Below, one piece after another: positions 16,781-25,982 of a DNA stretch of 64,000 nucleotides. The translations under genes were made by a program, and so were the position numbers. This stretch comes from Haloterrigena sp. H1 (lineage in GTDB: Archaea; Halobacteriota; Halobacteria; Halobacteriales; Natrialbaceae). The notes beneath the pieces are model-generated. The model was given only the letters and a program-made list of their open reading frames with translations, made no database searches and had not been told where the DNA came from. The number at the start of each line of letters is the position of its first letter. The first letter of the stretch is position 1. The stretch spans positions 93,874 to 157,873 of the forward strand of contig NZ_SMZK01000004.1 in NCBI RefSeq assembly GCF_005938085.1, written 5' to 3'.

Positions 16781-17898
16781 TGCCTTGTTTTGCCGCCGAA
16801 TGACGACAGCCTCAGACGCTCTCACGGTTATCTTCCGTCAGATTAACTGGGAAATGGACGCCGTCTGGCGATATGGCATCGCTCAGACGGCTAGCGCGAA
16901 TGTGTCGAGACCTTGCCAAACAGCACGTTGACAATCCGGACGTACCCGCCGCGCCGGACGGCGCGGACGGGTACGCCAAGTGGACACAGATCGCGTTAAT
17001 TCTGTTCCGCGTCGAACTGGAGAAGAGCCTCCGTGAAACTGAAGACTACCTCAACGAGATGCCAGGTGTTCTTGCTGTATTCGATCTCGACGAGGCACCG
17101 CACTACAGTTCGTTCTGCCGGTGGGAAGACGAGTATCGGATGCGTGAACTCCGCCGCCTGCTCCGCCGAAGCGCGGAGCAGGCGGGCTGGAGTGGTGAAG
17201 CTGCGATTGATGCAAGTGGCTTCCAGCGCGATCAAACCAGCTACCACTACCGCGACCGAGCGAACTACTCATTCCAGTCGATGAAGACAACGATCTTGAT
17301 CGACGTGAACTCACTGGCGATCAAGGACGTTCATTTTACGACGCAGAAGGCCTGGGACGGCCACATCGGGATGCAGGTCTTCCGCCGGAATGCGGAAGAC
17401 CTGCGTGTGTTGTCTGCTGACGCGAACTACTCGTGGAGCGACCTCCGTGAGGAGTGTCGCTCCGAGTCAACGCGACCGTTGATCAAGCACAGGGAGCAGA
17501 CACCGTTGCAGAAGGCCCACAACGCCCGAATGAACGATGACTACAACCAGCGCTGGATGAGTGAGACAGGCTTCTCGCAGTTGAAGGAAGACGACGGCGA
17601 GAAGCTGCGCTCCCGGAGCTGGCACGGCCAGTTCCGGGAGCTGACTCGCAAGTGCATCGTGCATAACCTGACGCAGGCGGCGAGTTAGGCTCGCCGCCTG
17701 CTCCCCTTCTCCGGACGTATCCGGGAGAAGCATCGCCGTCGTCACCGGAACAACGGAGCAAGGTACCATAGTTTTGACTCATCAGCAATCGCTGTGAGTG
17801 ACAGCTACTGCATCTTCTGAGGTCGAAAAGTCGTCTCTAACGCCGTGAAATTGTAGATCAGCAACCCCACCCGACGCTGTCTTGCGTTCAACAAGGCA
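16781..17898 (+). mobile_element. ISH1-like element, complete, 1118 bp (copy 4)
   Basis: Begins TGCCTTGTTTTGCC, ends AACAAGGCA, is 1118 bp long and carries a perfect 8-base target duplication on both sides. Its transposase is identical to copy 1 in protein sequence and lies in the opposite orientation. It sits between genes, separating the cassette A nuclease from the exonuclease gene at 18002. Confidence 0.93.
16873..17688 (+). CDS. IS5-family (ISH1 group) transposase
   Basis: A 271-residue transposase, residue for residue the same as the product of 2876-3691, with the DDE motifs AIDASGF, SADANYSW and MSETGFS. Complete and probably active. Confidence 0.93.
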   Translation: MASLRRLARMCRDLAKQHVDNPDVPAAPDGADGYAKWTQIALILFRVELEKSLRETEDYLNEMPGVLAVFDLDEAPHYSSFCRWEDEYRMRELRRLLRRSAEQAGWSGEAAIDASGFQRDQTSYHYRDRANYSFQSMKTTILIDVNSLAIKDVHFTTQKAWDGHIGMQVFRRNAEDLRVLSADANYSWSDLREECRSESTRPLIKHREQTPLQKAHNARMNDDYNQRWMSETGFSQLKEDDGEKLRSRSWHGQFRELTRKCIVHNLTQAAS

Positions 17899-17906
17899 TA
17901 GGAGGA
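17899..17906. repeat. Target duplication TAGGAGGA, right copy
   Basis: Matches 16773-16780. Confidence 0.92.
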
Positions 17907-18001
17907 AGGAGATGAACCACCCATCGACCCAGCCAACAGGTTGCAACGGTCGTCGAAGAACCCGAGACGACGGAATATAATCGCCGTGTGATTAGACGTG
18001 T

Positions 18002-18658
18002 TCAGAACGACCGTCGCGTGCCGAGATACTGTGGATTGAACTCGTCTCCGATATCGCGGTAATAGATAGCCAAGTTCGCCTCGAGGTCGGTCACGAGGTA
18101 GTGATCAATCACCTCCCGGAGCGTTTCAGCCCGTTCTTCGTCACCGCTGGTGACGGCCTCGAGATACGCAGGACCGAGTTCTTCGCCGAAACGTTCGTTG
18201 GTCACTGAATGGCCGTTCCACTTTGTCACAGGTTCGTCGAAAACATAGGCAGCCAGACACTCCTCGAGTGAAGGCCACTTCTCGCCAGTTCGATCACAGA
18301 CGGCTTTCCGGTCGGCGAGCAGATTGATGTGCGGGTCGAGTGCAGCCTGGGAGACGGCGTTCTCGGCACCCAGTCGGTACAGTCGGTCGGTGAGGAACTC
18401 GAGATCGAAATCGCGTCCGTTGTAAGAAACCAGGGCATCGGCCCCACAATCGCTGACGTAATCGAGTGCGCGGGTGATCACATCTGCTTCGTCGTCGCCA
18501 GTTCGATGGAACGGTTCGTACGACAGGTCGCCACCGTCTCTATCGTGGACGGCGACACCGACCGAGACTGTCTCGCCTTCGGCTGCTTTCCAGTGGGTGG
18601 TCTCGATGTCTAGCGTGGTAATCTGGTCGTATCCGAAGCCGTCGCGATCGTATTGCAT
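18002..18658 (-). CDS. DnaQ/RNase H-like 3'-5' exonuclease
   Basis: A 218-residue DEDD-superfamily exonuclease. Exo I is TTLDIETTHW (D and E metal ligands), Exo II is LVSYNGRDFDLEFL, and the last motif is HYLVTDLEANL. The closest type seems to be the predicted exonuclease related to PolB exonuclease domains (YprB-like). It degrades DNA or RNA from the 3' end using two metal ions. It is transcribed toward the insertion sequence, which separates it from cassette A. It could belong to the same defence set or be independent. All metal ligands appear intact. Confidence 0.8.
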   Translation of the reverse strand: MQYDRDGFGYDQITTLDIETTHWKAAEGETVSVGVAVHDRDGGDLSYEPFHRTGDDEADVITRALDYVSDCGADALVSYNGRDFDLEFLTDRLYRLGAENAVSQAALDPHINLLADRKAVCDRTGEKWPSLEECLAAYVFDEPVTKWNGHSVTNERFGEELGPAYLEAVTSGDEERAETLREVIDHYLVTDLEANLAIYYRDIGDEFNPQYLGTRRSF

Positions 18659-18823
18659 CCACTACTTATTGGATAAAGAACATATTTAAACTACTGCCAC
18701 TGGAGTGGAATTAAAAGACACAGTCTCGACTACCAGAATAGCCCCAACGGCCAACTGATCGGTCTCGAGGCGTTCAGTCGAATCGGGGTCAGGTCACCAA
18801 TCCTCGATCGAGCCCTCCCCTCG

Positions 18824-19789
18824 TTACGGTAGAGCTTCGGACTTCACGAGCGACTGGGGGAGGTTGTCTCGAATCGTCGCTTCGACAGTCTGTACGAACT
18901 GATCGTAGCTCGCCTCCTCTCCCGGTTCGATTTCGATCGACCATAGCTCTCCTCTACCTGCGTCCGTTCCGCTCCCCGTCGCGTACGTGTAAGTATCCGT
19001 CATCTCCCCAGCTACGTCTGGGTAAACTAACACCCCTGGGGTGCCGTATTTGGCTTGGTAGGCAGCAATCTGGTAGAAGTTGTCCCGACTCGGCTCCGTG
19101 CCCGTCTTCCACTTCGTGTCACCAACCAAGACGACGTCCTCCTCTCGATTTTGTATCCAGAAGTCCGGATACATGGAGAGGTGTCCGATTCCCGATTCTG
19201 ACTGAGAGAGATGGCCGATCGAATCGTTCCGAACGTCGTAGTACTCCGTATCGACGACTGCCTTCACCGCCCGATACACGACTCTCTCGAACGTGCTCTC
19301 CATGTCGATCAGCAATGACTGGATGCGTCGATTGCGTCCACCGAGATCAGCCACGAACGCCTGCTCGAAGATCAATTTCGCGAGCCGAAGAGCGTTATCG
19401 TAGTACTCGTTCAGGCGGGTCAGTGAGACACTCTCGATATCGCGGAGTGACATCCGCTCGTACGAGACGTACTGTTGTAGTCGTCCGTAGTACCGATTCA
19501 CGTCACTCCGGACCGAACTGCTGGTGACGAGTGGACGCAGTCTGTGGAGCCCGTCTAGCAGAATTTTGTTAAGACGCGTTTCGGTGGAGAGTTCGTCGTA
19601 CCTACACTCGAATCTCTTCGGGGTTACGCCTTGCCGTTGGAGTTGTTGCTGGAGATCAAGCTGCCCTCGGAGGTGCGTCTCCGACGATTCTTCTACGAGA
19701 TATTCCCAGTTCAGGCCTCGTTTCAGAATCATATCGACCTGTTGTAATCGTTCTCCGTCGTACTGTAATTCACCGGGACAACGACACAA
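18824..19789 (-). CDS. mcrC: McrC-like nuclease subunit, 5' end lost
   Basis: A 321-residue McrC homologue, the nuclease partner of the McrB GTPase in methyl-dependent restriction. Recognisable parts are ILKRGLNWEYLVEE, LRGQLDLQQQL and DELSTETRLNKILL, then the PD-(D/E)XK core YPDFWIQNREEDVVLVGDTK (PD at about 208, D224, K226) and NFYQIAAYQAKYG. The first 80-100 residues of a normal McrC are missing. Only a TTG start is available, and the upstream DNA belongs to a hairpin repeat shared with the SWIM gene. No mcrB is present in the window. It may be a remnant, or it may now serve GHKL cassette B just upstream. Confidence 0.75.
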   Translation of the reverse strand: MCRCPGELQYDGERLQQVDMILKRGLNWEYLVEESSETHLRGQLDLQQQLQRQGVTPKRFECRYDELSTETRLNKILLDGLHRLRPLVTSSSVRSDVNRYYGRLQQYVSYERMSLRDIESVSLTRLNEYYDNALRLAKLIFEQAFVADLGGRNRRIQSLLIDMESTFERVVYRAVKAVVDTEYYDVRNDSIGHLSQSESGIGHLSMYPDFWIQNREEDVVLVGDTKWKTGTEPSRDNFYQIAAYQAKYGTPGVLVYPDVAGEMTDTYTYATGSGTDAGRGELWSIEIEPGEEASYDQFVQTVEATIRDNLPQSLVKSEALP

Positions 19790-19817
19790 CCGTATTCTAC
19801 TTGCCTTTCACATTCTG

Positions 19818-19883
19818 TACTCATTCGTGGTCTTGAGGCACACGAGTGTGCGCCTCGGCCCACTTTGGCGCAGAAAAACTGAG
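19818..19883. repeat. Hairpin-bearing upstream repeat, copy 2
   Basis: Second copy of the element at 9740-9803, including the ATGAGTACA start, the same stem (GAGGC/GCCTC) and the GGCGCAGAAAAAC tail. Here the ATG frame is soon closed and the mcrC-like frame begins 35 bases further on, so this is a recombination joint, not a working promoter-gene pair. Confidence 0.6.
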
Positions 19884-19946
19884 TCCTTGTTCGAACAACA
19901 CCGTCAGTAGATTGAGCGGAAGAAGATCTCGGTTGTTGTCTGGTTC

Positions 19947-20642
19947 TTACTCGTGTGCTTCGGTTATCAGTCGCTGAATCAACTCTCGAGCCTCCCGTTC
20001 TGAGAGACCTTCAAGCTGGACATTGGTCAACGCATGGTTGAATCGGCGTGTCACCTCCTCAATAACCTGGGACCGTTCATCGGCAAGCTCATCACACATT
20101 GCGATAACCGCGGGACGATATCGCGCGAACCATCGGTCAAACACTTTATTGACCATCGTCTGATTTGCGAACACCGCGTCCGTAATCTCGTATTCGTCAT
20201 CGCGAGCAGTTAACTCCGCGATCCACCACAAGCGGTGAAGAGCGTTCGAATAGAGGTCAGATCCGGCACCGAGGAACTTCTCCCGCATCGCCTCTTCTGA
20301 TCGATATTCCCACCGATGACGAACGAGATCGGGGTAGCGGACGATAGCCAGCCAATGCCACAAGCCCGGGTCGCCCGCTGTTCGGCGCGTGATGTGGAGA
20401 TTGCGATGAATTTCTTCGGCGAGCGCCCCGTCAATCGCCGTATCGTACTCGGAGTACTCTTCAAGTACTGAATCGACGACCTCGTCAACGCGGCCGAGAT
20501 TCGCTTTCGGCTCGCCTGGCATCGGCTCGATATACTCCGCTACGTCGTCAGCATTGAGCGTTGTCTCCCCTTTGAGGAAGGACTGACCAACCAAGCGCCG
20601 CCCCTCTTCGGTCAACCGATGAAGTGTTTCTGACTCACTCAT
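19947..20642 (-). CDS. Cassette B protein Y
   Basis: A 231-residue protein sharing the Y signature: GDPGLWHWLAIVRYPDLVRH, REKFLGAGSDLYSNALHRLW, WIAELT and FARYRPAVIAMCDEL. It is closer to Y of cassette C than to Y of cassette A. The N-terminus (LHRLTEEGRRLVGQSFLKGE) also has a counterpart in C. No catalytic motif. It begins one base after the stop of protein X and is the last gene of the cassette before mcrC. Confidence 0.7.
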   Translation of the reverse strand: MSESETLHRLTEEGRRLVGQSFLKGETTLNADDVAEYIEPMPGEPKANLGRVDEVVDSVLEEYSEYDTAIDGALAEEIHRNLHITRRTAGDPGLWHWLAIVRYPDLVRHRWEYRSEEAMREKFLGAGSDLYSNALHRLWWIAELTARDDEYEITDAVFANQTMVNKVFDRWFARYRPAVIAMCDELADERSQVIEEVTRRFNHALTNVQLEGLSEREARELIQRLITEAHE

Positions 20643-20643
20643 T

Positions 20644-21678
20644 CTAAATCTGGAGGCCTTCCTCCATGAGGTTAATCAACTGGTCGCGCGGATTGATGAA
20701 CTCCTGAAGTTCACCGTCAAGCCGCTGCATCATGTACGGTAATGTCTCCGAACTCTCGAGATCTTCTCGCAGTCTGTGTGTCGCTTCTTCTAAATCATCG
20801 ATATCGTACATGTTACGTGCGAATGTCTTCAATACCGTCTGTTGCCACTCGTACTCAACGTCTCCATCGCTATCGATGGCAGCTCCGGCTCGAATTAGGA
20901 GTTGCATCCAGACACCGTAACTGACCTGGTCAAGGATGACGTCTCGCATTCGCGCTTCTGCTCCGACCGATCCGCGGCTCTGCAGGACTTCTGTGATTCG
21001 GGGGTGATCGGCGTTGATCCAGAGCTTCGGACGCTTCTCGTTCCTGAAGTCAAGGTAATAGAGTTTGTCGCCATCCGGTAAGTGTGTCGTCTGCGAGAAA
21101 TTTACGCGTTCCCCGTCGATCGCTGGTGGTTCTTCGTCTTCCGGCCGGTCGACAACAATGCTGTAGATCGTACCGCTTGCGACACGGAAGTTCTTCCGTG
21201 CCGCGTACTTGCCGTCGCCATCTCGTCTGGTGGTGCGAACGAGATACGGGCGGAGCTCTACCGTCCCGCGGACCTTCTCTTTCCGAATTGGTATCTCAAC
21301 GTCGTACGTTCCTGGCGTGGTTGGCGCGTCGGAGACGACAACGCGATCACGGTAGATAGTTTCGTGACACCGGATTGTGACGTAGAGTTTCGCCGGTGGG
21401 CAATCTCGTTCCTCATCAGGAAACACCGCATCAACAGTCTCTTCTGAGATGTAGAGTTGGCCCTCGAGTGCCACCGTCTGCCAGTCAGCTACCGCATCGT
21501 CTGCCGGCGGCGGAAGTTCGCCAGCAAGATCGATCTCGGTCTGCCCTGGTTTCAGGTCTAGCGGAGCTGGATCTTGGTCGTCGATCGAGTACGTCTCCAA
21601 CGAGAACTGTACGCCTTTCTCACGATAGCTGAATGGAAGCGAGGTACTGCGGTAGCGTTGTGAACGGGTCATGGTCAT
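20644..21678 (-). CDS. Cassette B protein X
   Basis: A 344-residue protein aligned with X of A and C. It has a beta-rich first half (VQFSLETYSIDD, LEGQLYISEETVDAVFPDEE) and the conserved block LYYLDFRNEKRPKLWINADH, followed by DVILDQVSYGVWMQLLIRAG. Its ATG overlaps the ATPase stop by four bases. I recognise no enzyme motif. The strong positional conservation among three cassettes says it is an essential partner of the ATPase. Confidence 0.7.
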   Translation of the reverse strand: MTMTRSQRYRSTSLPFSYREKGVQFSLETYSIDDQDPAPLDLKPGQTEIDLAGELPPPADDAVADWQTVALEGQLYISEETVDAVFPDEERDCPPAKLYVTIRCHETIYRDRVVVSDAPTTPGTYDVEIPIRKEKVRGTVELRPYLVRTTRRDGDGKYAARKNFRVASGTIYSIVVDRPEDEEPPAIDGERVNFSQTTHLPDGDKLYYLDFRNEKRPKLWINADHPRITEVLQSRGSVGAEARMRDVILDQVSYGVWMQLLIRAGAAIDSDGDVEYEWQQTVLKTFARNMYDIDDLEEATHRLREDLESSETLPYMMQRLDGELQEFINPRDQLINLMEEGLQI

Positions 21679-23573
21679 TTCTCCGCGGGCGTCTCGAGCT
21701 CCGCCCGGATCTCGAGTTGTGTTTCGCCGACATCACCACTTAGCAAGTCTCCATCGCCAGTTGAATGCGATCGCCCCTCGAACGTGGCATTGGTGACGTG
21801 CTCGTTGGCGTTTATGCGCACTATCCCGTCTTCGAAGGCTGTCGTCACACCGTCGACATCGACGTCCAACTCCTCAACCGGCACGACGTCGTACCTGGAA
21901 CCATCTTCCCCGATTCCCGTAAGTGAGAGCTCGGCCGACCAGCCGTCGAACTCCTCGGCAAGAACCGAGATCCGTCCGGAGAACGACCACCGATCGCCGG
22001 TGAATCGCGATGAGCTATCGATCTCGAACACTGGTTCCGCTGAGGACGCCGTCGATCGTGGCACGCCGTCACCATGAATCGGGAAGCGGTTCAAGACGTT
22101 ATCGGAGAGCGTGTCCGTGCTCGTACTCTTCGCGATCAGATGGCGGAGGCCGTCTCGGACCGTCCCGAACATGTCGTCAAGGGCGGTTCGGAATCCTCGT
22201 TGGTACTGCTTGCGGAGGTTCTCCGTCGACTCCCACTCGTCGTGCTCGGGTGGCTCGGCAAACCGGAGGAATCGATCGATTTCCAGATCCCCTTCCGTGA
22301 GATTGTGTTCGAGGCGTGCTTCCCCGGTTGCGAGCACGCCATGGAAGTTCCGGTCGGAGTACGCGACTCGACTTTGGTCGTAGTACTTCACGACCATTCC
22401 GGCCCCACGGAAGAGCGCGATGGTGTTGAGGTACGTGTCGTCGTCGGCTGGTGATGCCAGTCGGGTCGCCAGGCGCACCGATCCGTCCGGTGTTTCCGTC
22501 CCGTCAGCACGTGGGGGCAACCGTACCGGGATATCGAGTCCAGCGACATCTCCGGGGTCGTCAAGCGATTCGGAGTCCGTGAACCGTTGGGCGTAACACT
22601 CGACAAACGGTCGAATCGCCGGGACACTGTTCACATCGGCTTTGAGGGTCTCCTCGGCGGTTTCGACAGTAACTTTCAGGTCACCACGGTAGATGGCCGG
22701 CCAGAAGTACTTCACCGAGGCCTCGACGAATTCTTGGGCGAGCTCGTCAATGTCGGGGCGGTCGTCCCGTGTCGGATCTCGGAATTCAACGACCATGGCG
22801 CTTGTTCCGCTGGTCGCAGGGCGATCAACGTGCAGTCGGTCGGCAAGTCGGGCTGCTTCATCACCCCAGAGCGATTCCGGCCGTGGTCCATCCTCCGTCT
22901 CGGTCGGGTGACAGAGCCATCCGGCTCCCTGATAAGTTGTATTATCACCCCGGACTTCGTGAGTAGGGAGCTTTGACCGGGCGATGAGTCGTGGCGACTC
23001 GTCTGCCTGCGTGCCGTGGTCGAGATACGAATTAAATATGACTGTTGATGTTCCTGAGAACGTCCAGAGAACGGATTTCCCGAGTCCGTATGAACCGCCT
23101 GCGGTATCCTCCTGTTTGCTACTATAAAGTTCGTCGCGAACGAGCGCGGCGTAGTTCGAATCCTCCTCCCATGCCCCGGAGAGACCAGTCGTGTTCCGAT
23201 CTTCGACGACCAGCAACCGAAGTTCTGCTTCCGGGTTGTGCATGCGCTCGAGCACGCGATCGTATCCACGTCCCTGGTCTGAGTGTGCGATCGACTCTAG
23301 CCGGTGGTTGAGATCGTCGCCCCAGCCAAGCGCGTCCAGAAATTCGTCTTTCTCGTCGCCGGTGAGTGTAATGAACCGGAACGTCACCTCGACTGGATCG
23401 CCATTTGAGAGACCCTGGTCGTTCGCGTTCTGTAGCACCTCCCGAACGAATGCTTCTGCGTCATGGTCAACTGCGTGTTTTGTCGGGTCGTCTCCGTACC
23501 GTGGTGCTCCTGGTCCACCGCTGAAGAAGTACCACTCAGCTGCGTCAAATAGTTGATCTCGCCTCTGATCCAT
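21675..23573 (-). CDS. Cassette B GHKL-fold ATPase
   Basis: A 632-residue ATPase with a canonical GHKL set: N box FVREVLQNANDQ (E45, N49), G1 box VVEDRNTTGLSG (about 122-133) and G2 box GGSYGLGKSVLW (about 159-170). It shares FWPAIYRGDLKVTVE and LFRGAGMVVKYY with the other two copies, and the DEWESTENLRKQYQRGFRTA block that probably links to a C-terminal beta domain. Divergently transcribed from the cytosine methyltransferase gene across a 215-base AT-rich spacer, so both may share control. Closest to the cassette C copy. Confidence 0.82.
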   Translation of the reverse strand: MDQRRDQLFDAAEWYFFSGGPGAPRYGDDPTKHAVDHDAEAFVREVLQNANDQGLSNGDPVEVTFRFITLTGDEKDEFLDALGWGDDLNHRLESIAHSDQGRGYDRVLERMHNPEAELRLLVVEDRNTTGLSGAWEEDSNYAALVRDELYSSKQEDTAGGSYGLGKSVLWTFSGTSTVIFNSYLDHGTQADESPRLIARSKLPTHEVRGDNTTYQGAGWLCHPTETEDGPRPESLWGDEAARLADRLHVDRPATSGTSAMVVEFRDPTRDDRPDIDELAQEFVEASVKYFWPAIYRGDLKVTVETAEETLKADVNSVPAIRPFVECYAQRFTDSESLDDPGDVAGLDIPVRLPPRADGTETPDGSVRLATRLASPADDDTYLNTIALFRGAGMVVKYYDQSRVAYSDRNFHGVLATGEARLEHNLTEGDLEIDRFLRFAEPPEHDEWESTENLRKQYQRGFRTALDDMFGTVRDGLRHLIAKSTSTDTLSDNVLNRFPIHGDGVPRSTASSAEPVFEIDSSSRFTGDRWSFSGRISVLAEEFDGWSAELSLTGIGEDGSRYDVVPVEELDVDVDGVTTAFEDGIVRINANEHVTNATFEGRSHSTGDGDLLSGDVGETQLEIRAELETPAEK

Positions 23574-23788
23574 ATCAAAAACCGGTATATTTGTACAACA
23601 TTAAGTGCACCTAATCAGTATTACTATTACGAGCTTTGTACGCTCACAATCACCATGATGGGAGGGTTATATTGATTTTCTCATTCCCATCTCTATTCAG
23701 ATAGTTGTCCGCTTCCGGGGCCGCTGTGGCTGACTGGTTGTCGTCTCGTCTGCGAATACTTATATGACGTTGCGAATGAGGAAGGCAT
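23574..23788. promoter_or_regulatory. Divergent promoter region of cassette B and the methyltransferase
   Basis: This 215-base AT-rich spacer lies between divergent ATGs. TATA-like stretches occur on the cassette B side (CGGTATATTTGT, 23584-23595) and on the methyltransferase side (ACTTATATGACG, 23758-23769, close to its ATG at 23789). It must hold the promoters of both units. No operator repeat is obvious. Confidence 0.5.
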
Positions 23789-24901
23789 ATGAAAATCACG
23801 GCGGTCGATCTTTTCTGCGGCGCTGGGGGCCTTAGTTACGGCCTTCAGGAAGCTGGCATCTCGGTTGTTAAAGGTGTTGATCGCGACCCAGACTGCAAGC
23901 ATGCGTACAAACAGAATATTGAGGGGGATTACGTCCACACTGATGTCTTGCCGCTCTCACAGGATCCCGAGCGTGTCGCCCGTATGTTTCCCTGGGACTC
24001 CGACTTAGACGTGCTCGCTGCCTGTGCCCCTTGTCAGCCGTACTCTACGATGAGTCATTCCAAAGGCAAGAGCCACGAAGATCATCAAAAATGGGGACTT
24101 CTTAACGATGTCAAGAAGATCGTTGACTATGTCGAACCTGATGTCGTTGTCACTGAGAACGTCCTCCAGGTCCGCAAAGATGACGTCTATACAGAGTTTA
24201 TTGACCATTTAGATAACCTCGGCTACCACGTGAATAGCGACGAGAACAAGAAAGTCTACTGCCCCGAATACGATATCCCTCAGAACCGGAAACGCTGGGT
24301 TGTCATGGCGTCCAAACGCGGTCCGATTGCCCTTCCTGATCCCCCCATCCAGGATCCAGATAACTACCCTACTGTCAAGGAGACCATTGACTATCTTCCG
24401 CCACTTGCTGCTGGTGACGTTGATCCCGATCTTGACATACACAGATCTCGACAACTCTCGGACAAAAACCTTGAGCGAATCCGCCATATGGAACCCGGCG
24501 GCGACTGGCACCTCTGGGAAGAGAAAGACCTTGACCACCTCCTCGCCGACTGTCACAAGAAGGCGAGCGGCCGCTCATACACTGCACCCTACAGCCGAAT
24601 GCGGCCCGATGAGCCCGCACCCACGATAACAACCCAATTTTACAACTACGGCAGCGGTCGCTTCGGCCACTACGACACCGATCAAGATCGTGCTCTTTCT
24701 CTCCTCGAGGGTGCCCTCCTCCAGACGTTCCCGGAAGACTACGACTTTTATGACAACTGGGATGATGTCGGCGTCAGCAATCTCGGCCGCCTCATCGGCA
24801 ACGCCGTTCCCCCACGCCTCGGCGAATACATCGGCAAAGGCATTCTTGACCATGTCAACGCCACTGCCACCGCAACTGAAACTACCGTTGCTGACGACTG
24901 A
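23789..24901 (+). CDS. DNA cytosine-5 methyltransferase
   Basis: A 370-residue m5C methyltransferase transferring methyl from S-adenosylmethionine to cytosine in a specific site. Motifs in order: I (AVDLFCGAGGLSYGL, residues 5-19), IV with the catalytic cysteine (CAPCQPYSTMS), VI (VVTENV), VIII (IPQNRKRWVV), a target-recognition region, IX (APTITTQF) and X (IGNAVPP). All catalytic parts are present, so it should be active. The target sequence cannot be read from the protein. It is the first gene of the plus-strand unit with the second methyltransferase-like gene, the GIY-YIG gene and cassette C. Confidence 0.93.
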   Translation: MKITAVDLFCGAGGLSYGLQEAGISVVKGVDRDPDCKHAYKQNIEGDYVHTDVLPLSQDPERVARMFPWDSDLDVLAACAPCQPYSTMSHSKGKSHEDHQKWGLLNDVKKIVDYVEPDVVVTENVLQVRKDDVYTEFIDHLDNLGYHVNSDENKKVYCPEYDIPQNRKRWVVMASKRGPIALPDPPIQDPDNYPTVKETIDYLPPLAAGDVDPDLDIHRSRQLSDKNLERIRHMEPGGDWHLWEEKDLDHLLADCHKKASGRSYTAPYSRMRPDEPAPTITTQFYNYGSGRFGHYDTDQDRALSLLEGALLQTFPEDYDFYDNWDDVGVSNLGRLIGNAVPPRLGEYIGKGILDHVNATATATETTVADD

Positions 24902-25117
24902 CTAATCTTTTGAAGTGATCTCATTCCCTACCACTACAGTATTTTACTCACCTTTCTCTCAGCCGCCTGGCCACCCACTTTCGGATAGGGACATTTATTC
25001 AGCGCCATACCAAACTGGCCCTACAGTGAATATCTATATCGACCAACTTCCGGTTCACGCTACCGAATCTCCTTCTGTCGGTAGCTCGGTCGCCGAACCG
25101 TCTGCGGGTGGTCATCT

Positions 25118-25894
25118 GTGAGTTTTCCCTTCACCGAGGATCGCGACGAACCCTTGATCCTCCACTGCTTTGCCGACTACGGCACAGAGTGCGAGGTTCT
25201 CAACGACTTCGGTACCGTTGTCCGCGTCGGCATTGATCCTCGAGACACGAACGATAGCGCGCCGATTAAAGCGGATGCCCACATTGAGGAGAAAGACTGG
25301 GGCCTTCCGTTCAAAGAGGATGTCACCTTTGATCTGGGCGTTTTCCACCCCGTCTGCTCAGCGTGGGCAGCAACAACGAGTATCTCTGGCGATCCCGAGG
25401 ACCACGATAACATGATCCCGAGCGCACGCCAGATCGCCGAAAAATATTGCGAGCACCACATTATTGAGAACGTCCCACGCGCCCCGCTCGAAGATCCGGT
25501 CGTGCTGAACGGCCGGATGTTTGGCCTCCCGATCGAGTACGAACGCGGCTTCGAAACGTCGTTCGACGTACCTCACCCGCCTCGTGAACGCCTCCTCCTC
25601 ACGAGTGATGGCCCGTCCGAGAATGCGGAGACATCTTCGTTTTTCTTCTCCGAACGATCAAAGGAGTGGTGGGCCGCTGCGAAAAACTACGCCTCTGGTC
25701 CTTATCCCAAGGCCCACCTTGCAAAAAACGTTATCCCCGCCCCATACATTTACTATCTCCTTCGTGCGTGGATTATGACCTACGAGGACGAAAGCGGCAT
25801 CTCTGAAGACCGTGTTGATTATTCGAACTACGACAAGGAGATGACAAACAAACGCCGCGCCGAGGCGAACCGCCAACTCGGCGAGTTCGAATAG
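25118..25894 (+). CDS. Minimal, atypical cytosine-5 methyltransferase-like protein
   Basis: A 258-residue protein. Motif I is loosened (LILHCFADYGTECEVL then VVRVGIDP), the catalytic cysteine stands in FHPVCSAWA instead of PCQ, and motif VI is IIENVPRAPL. A late block (HPPRERLLL) resembles motif VIII. No normal target-recognition domain or motif IX is seen, but the tail NVIPAPYIYYLLRAW could replace motif X. Similar small proteins occur in phages and haloviruses to my knowledge. It may methylate DNA with another specificity or act on a modified nucleotide. GTG start at 25118. Confidence 0.6.
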   Translation: MSFPFTEDRDEPLILHCFADYGTECEVLNDFGTVVRVGIDPRDTNDSAPIKADAHIEEKDWGLPFKEDVTFDLGVFHPVCSAWAATTSISGDPEDHDNMIPSARQIAEKYCEHHIIENVPRAPLEDPVVLNGRMFGLPIEYERGFETSFDVPHPPRERLLLTSDGPSENAETSSFFFSERSKEWWAAAKNYASGPYPKAHLAKNVIPAPYIYYLLRAWIMTYEDESGISEDRVDYSNYDKEMTNKRRAEANRQLGEFE

Positions 25895-25982
25895 CACGCC
25901 ATCATTCTCGTATCTCTTATGTCGTACTTTGTCGAGTCGACACAATCAAATAATCAGATGTCTCGAGTTACCGTATACGCTG

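Noticed and set aside
24915..25121. 68-codon frame between the two methyltransferase genes
   Set aside because: It starts from a non-standard context, ends inside the next gene and has no coding pattern. I treat the stretch as the spacer and leader of the second methyltransferase-like gene.
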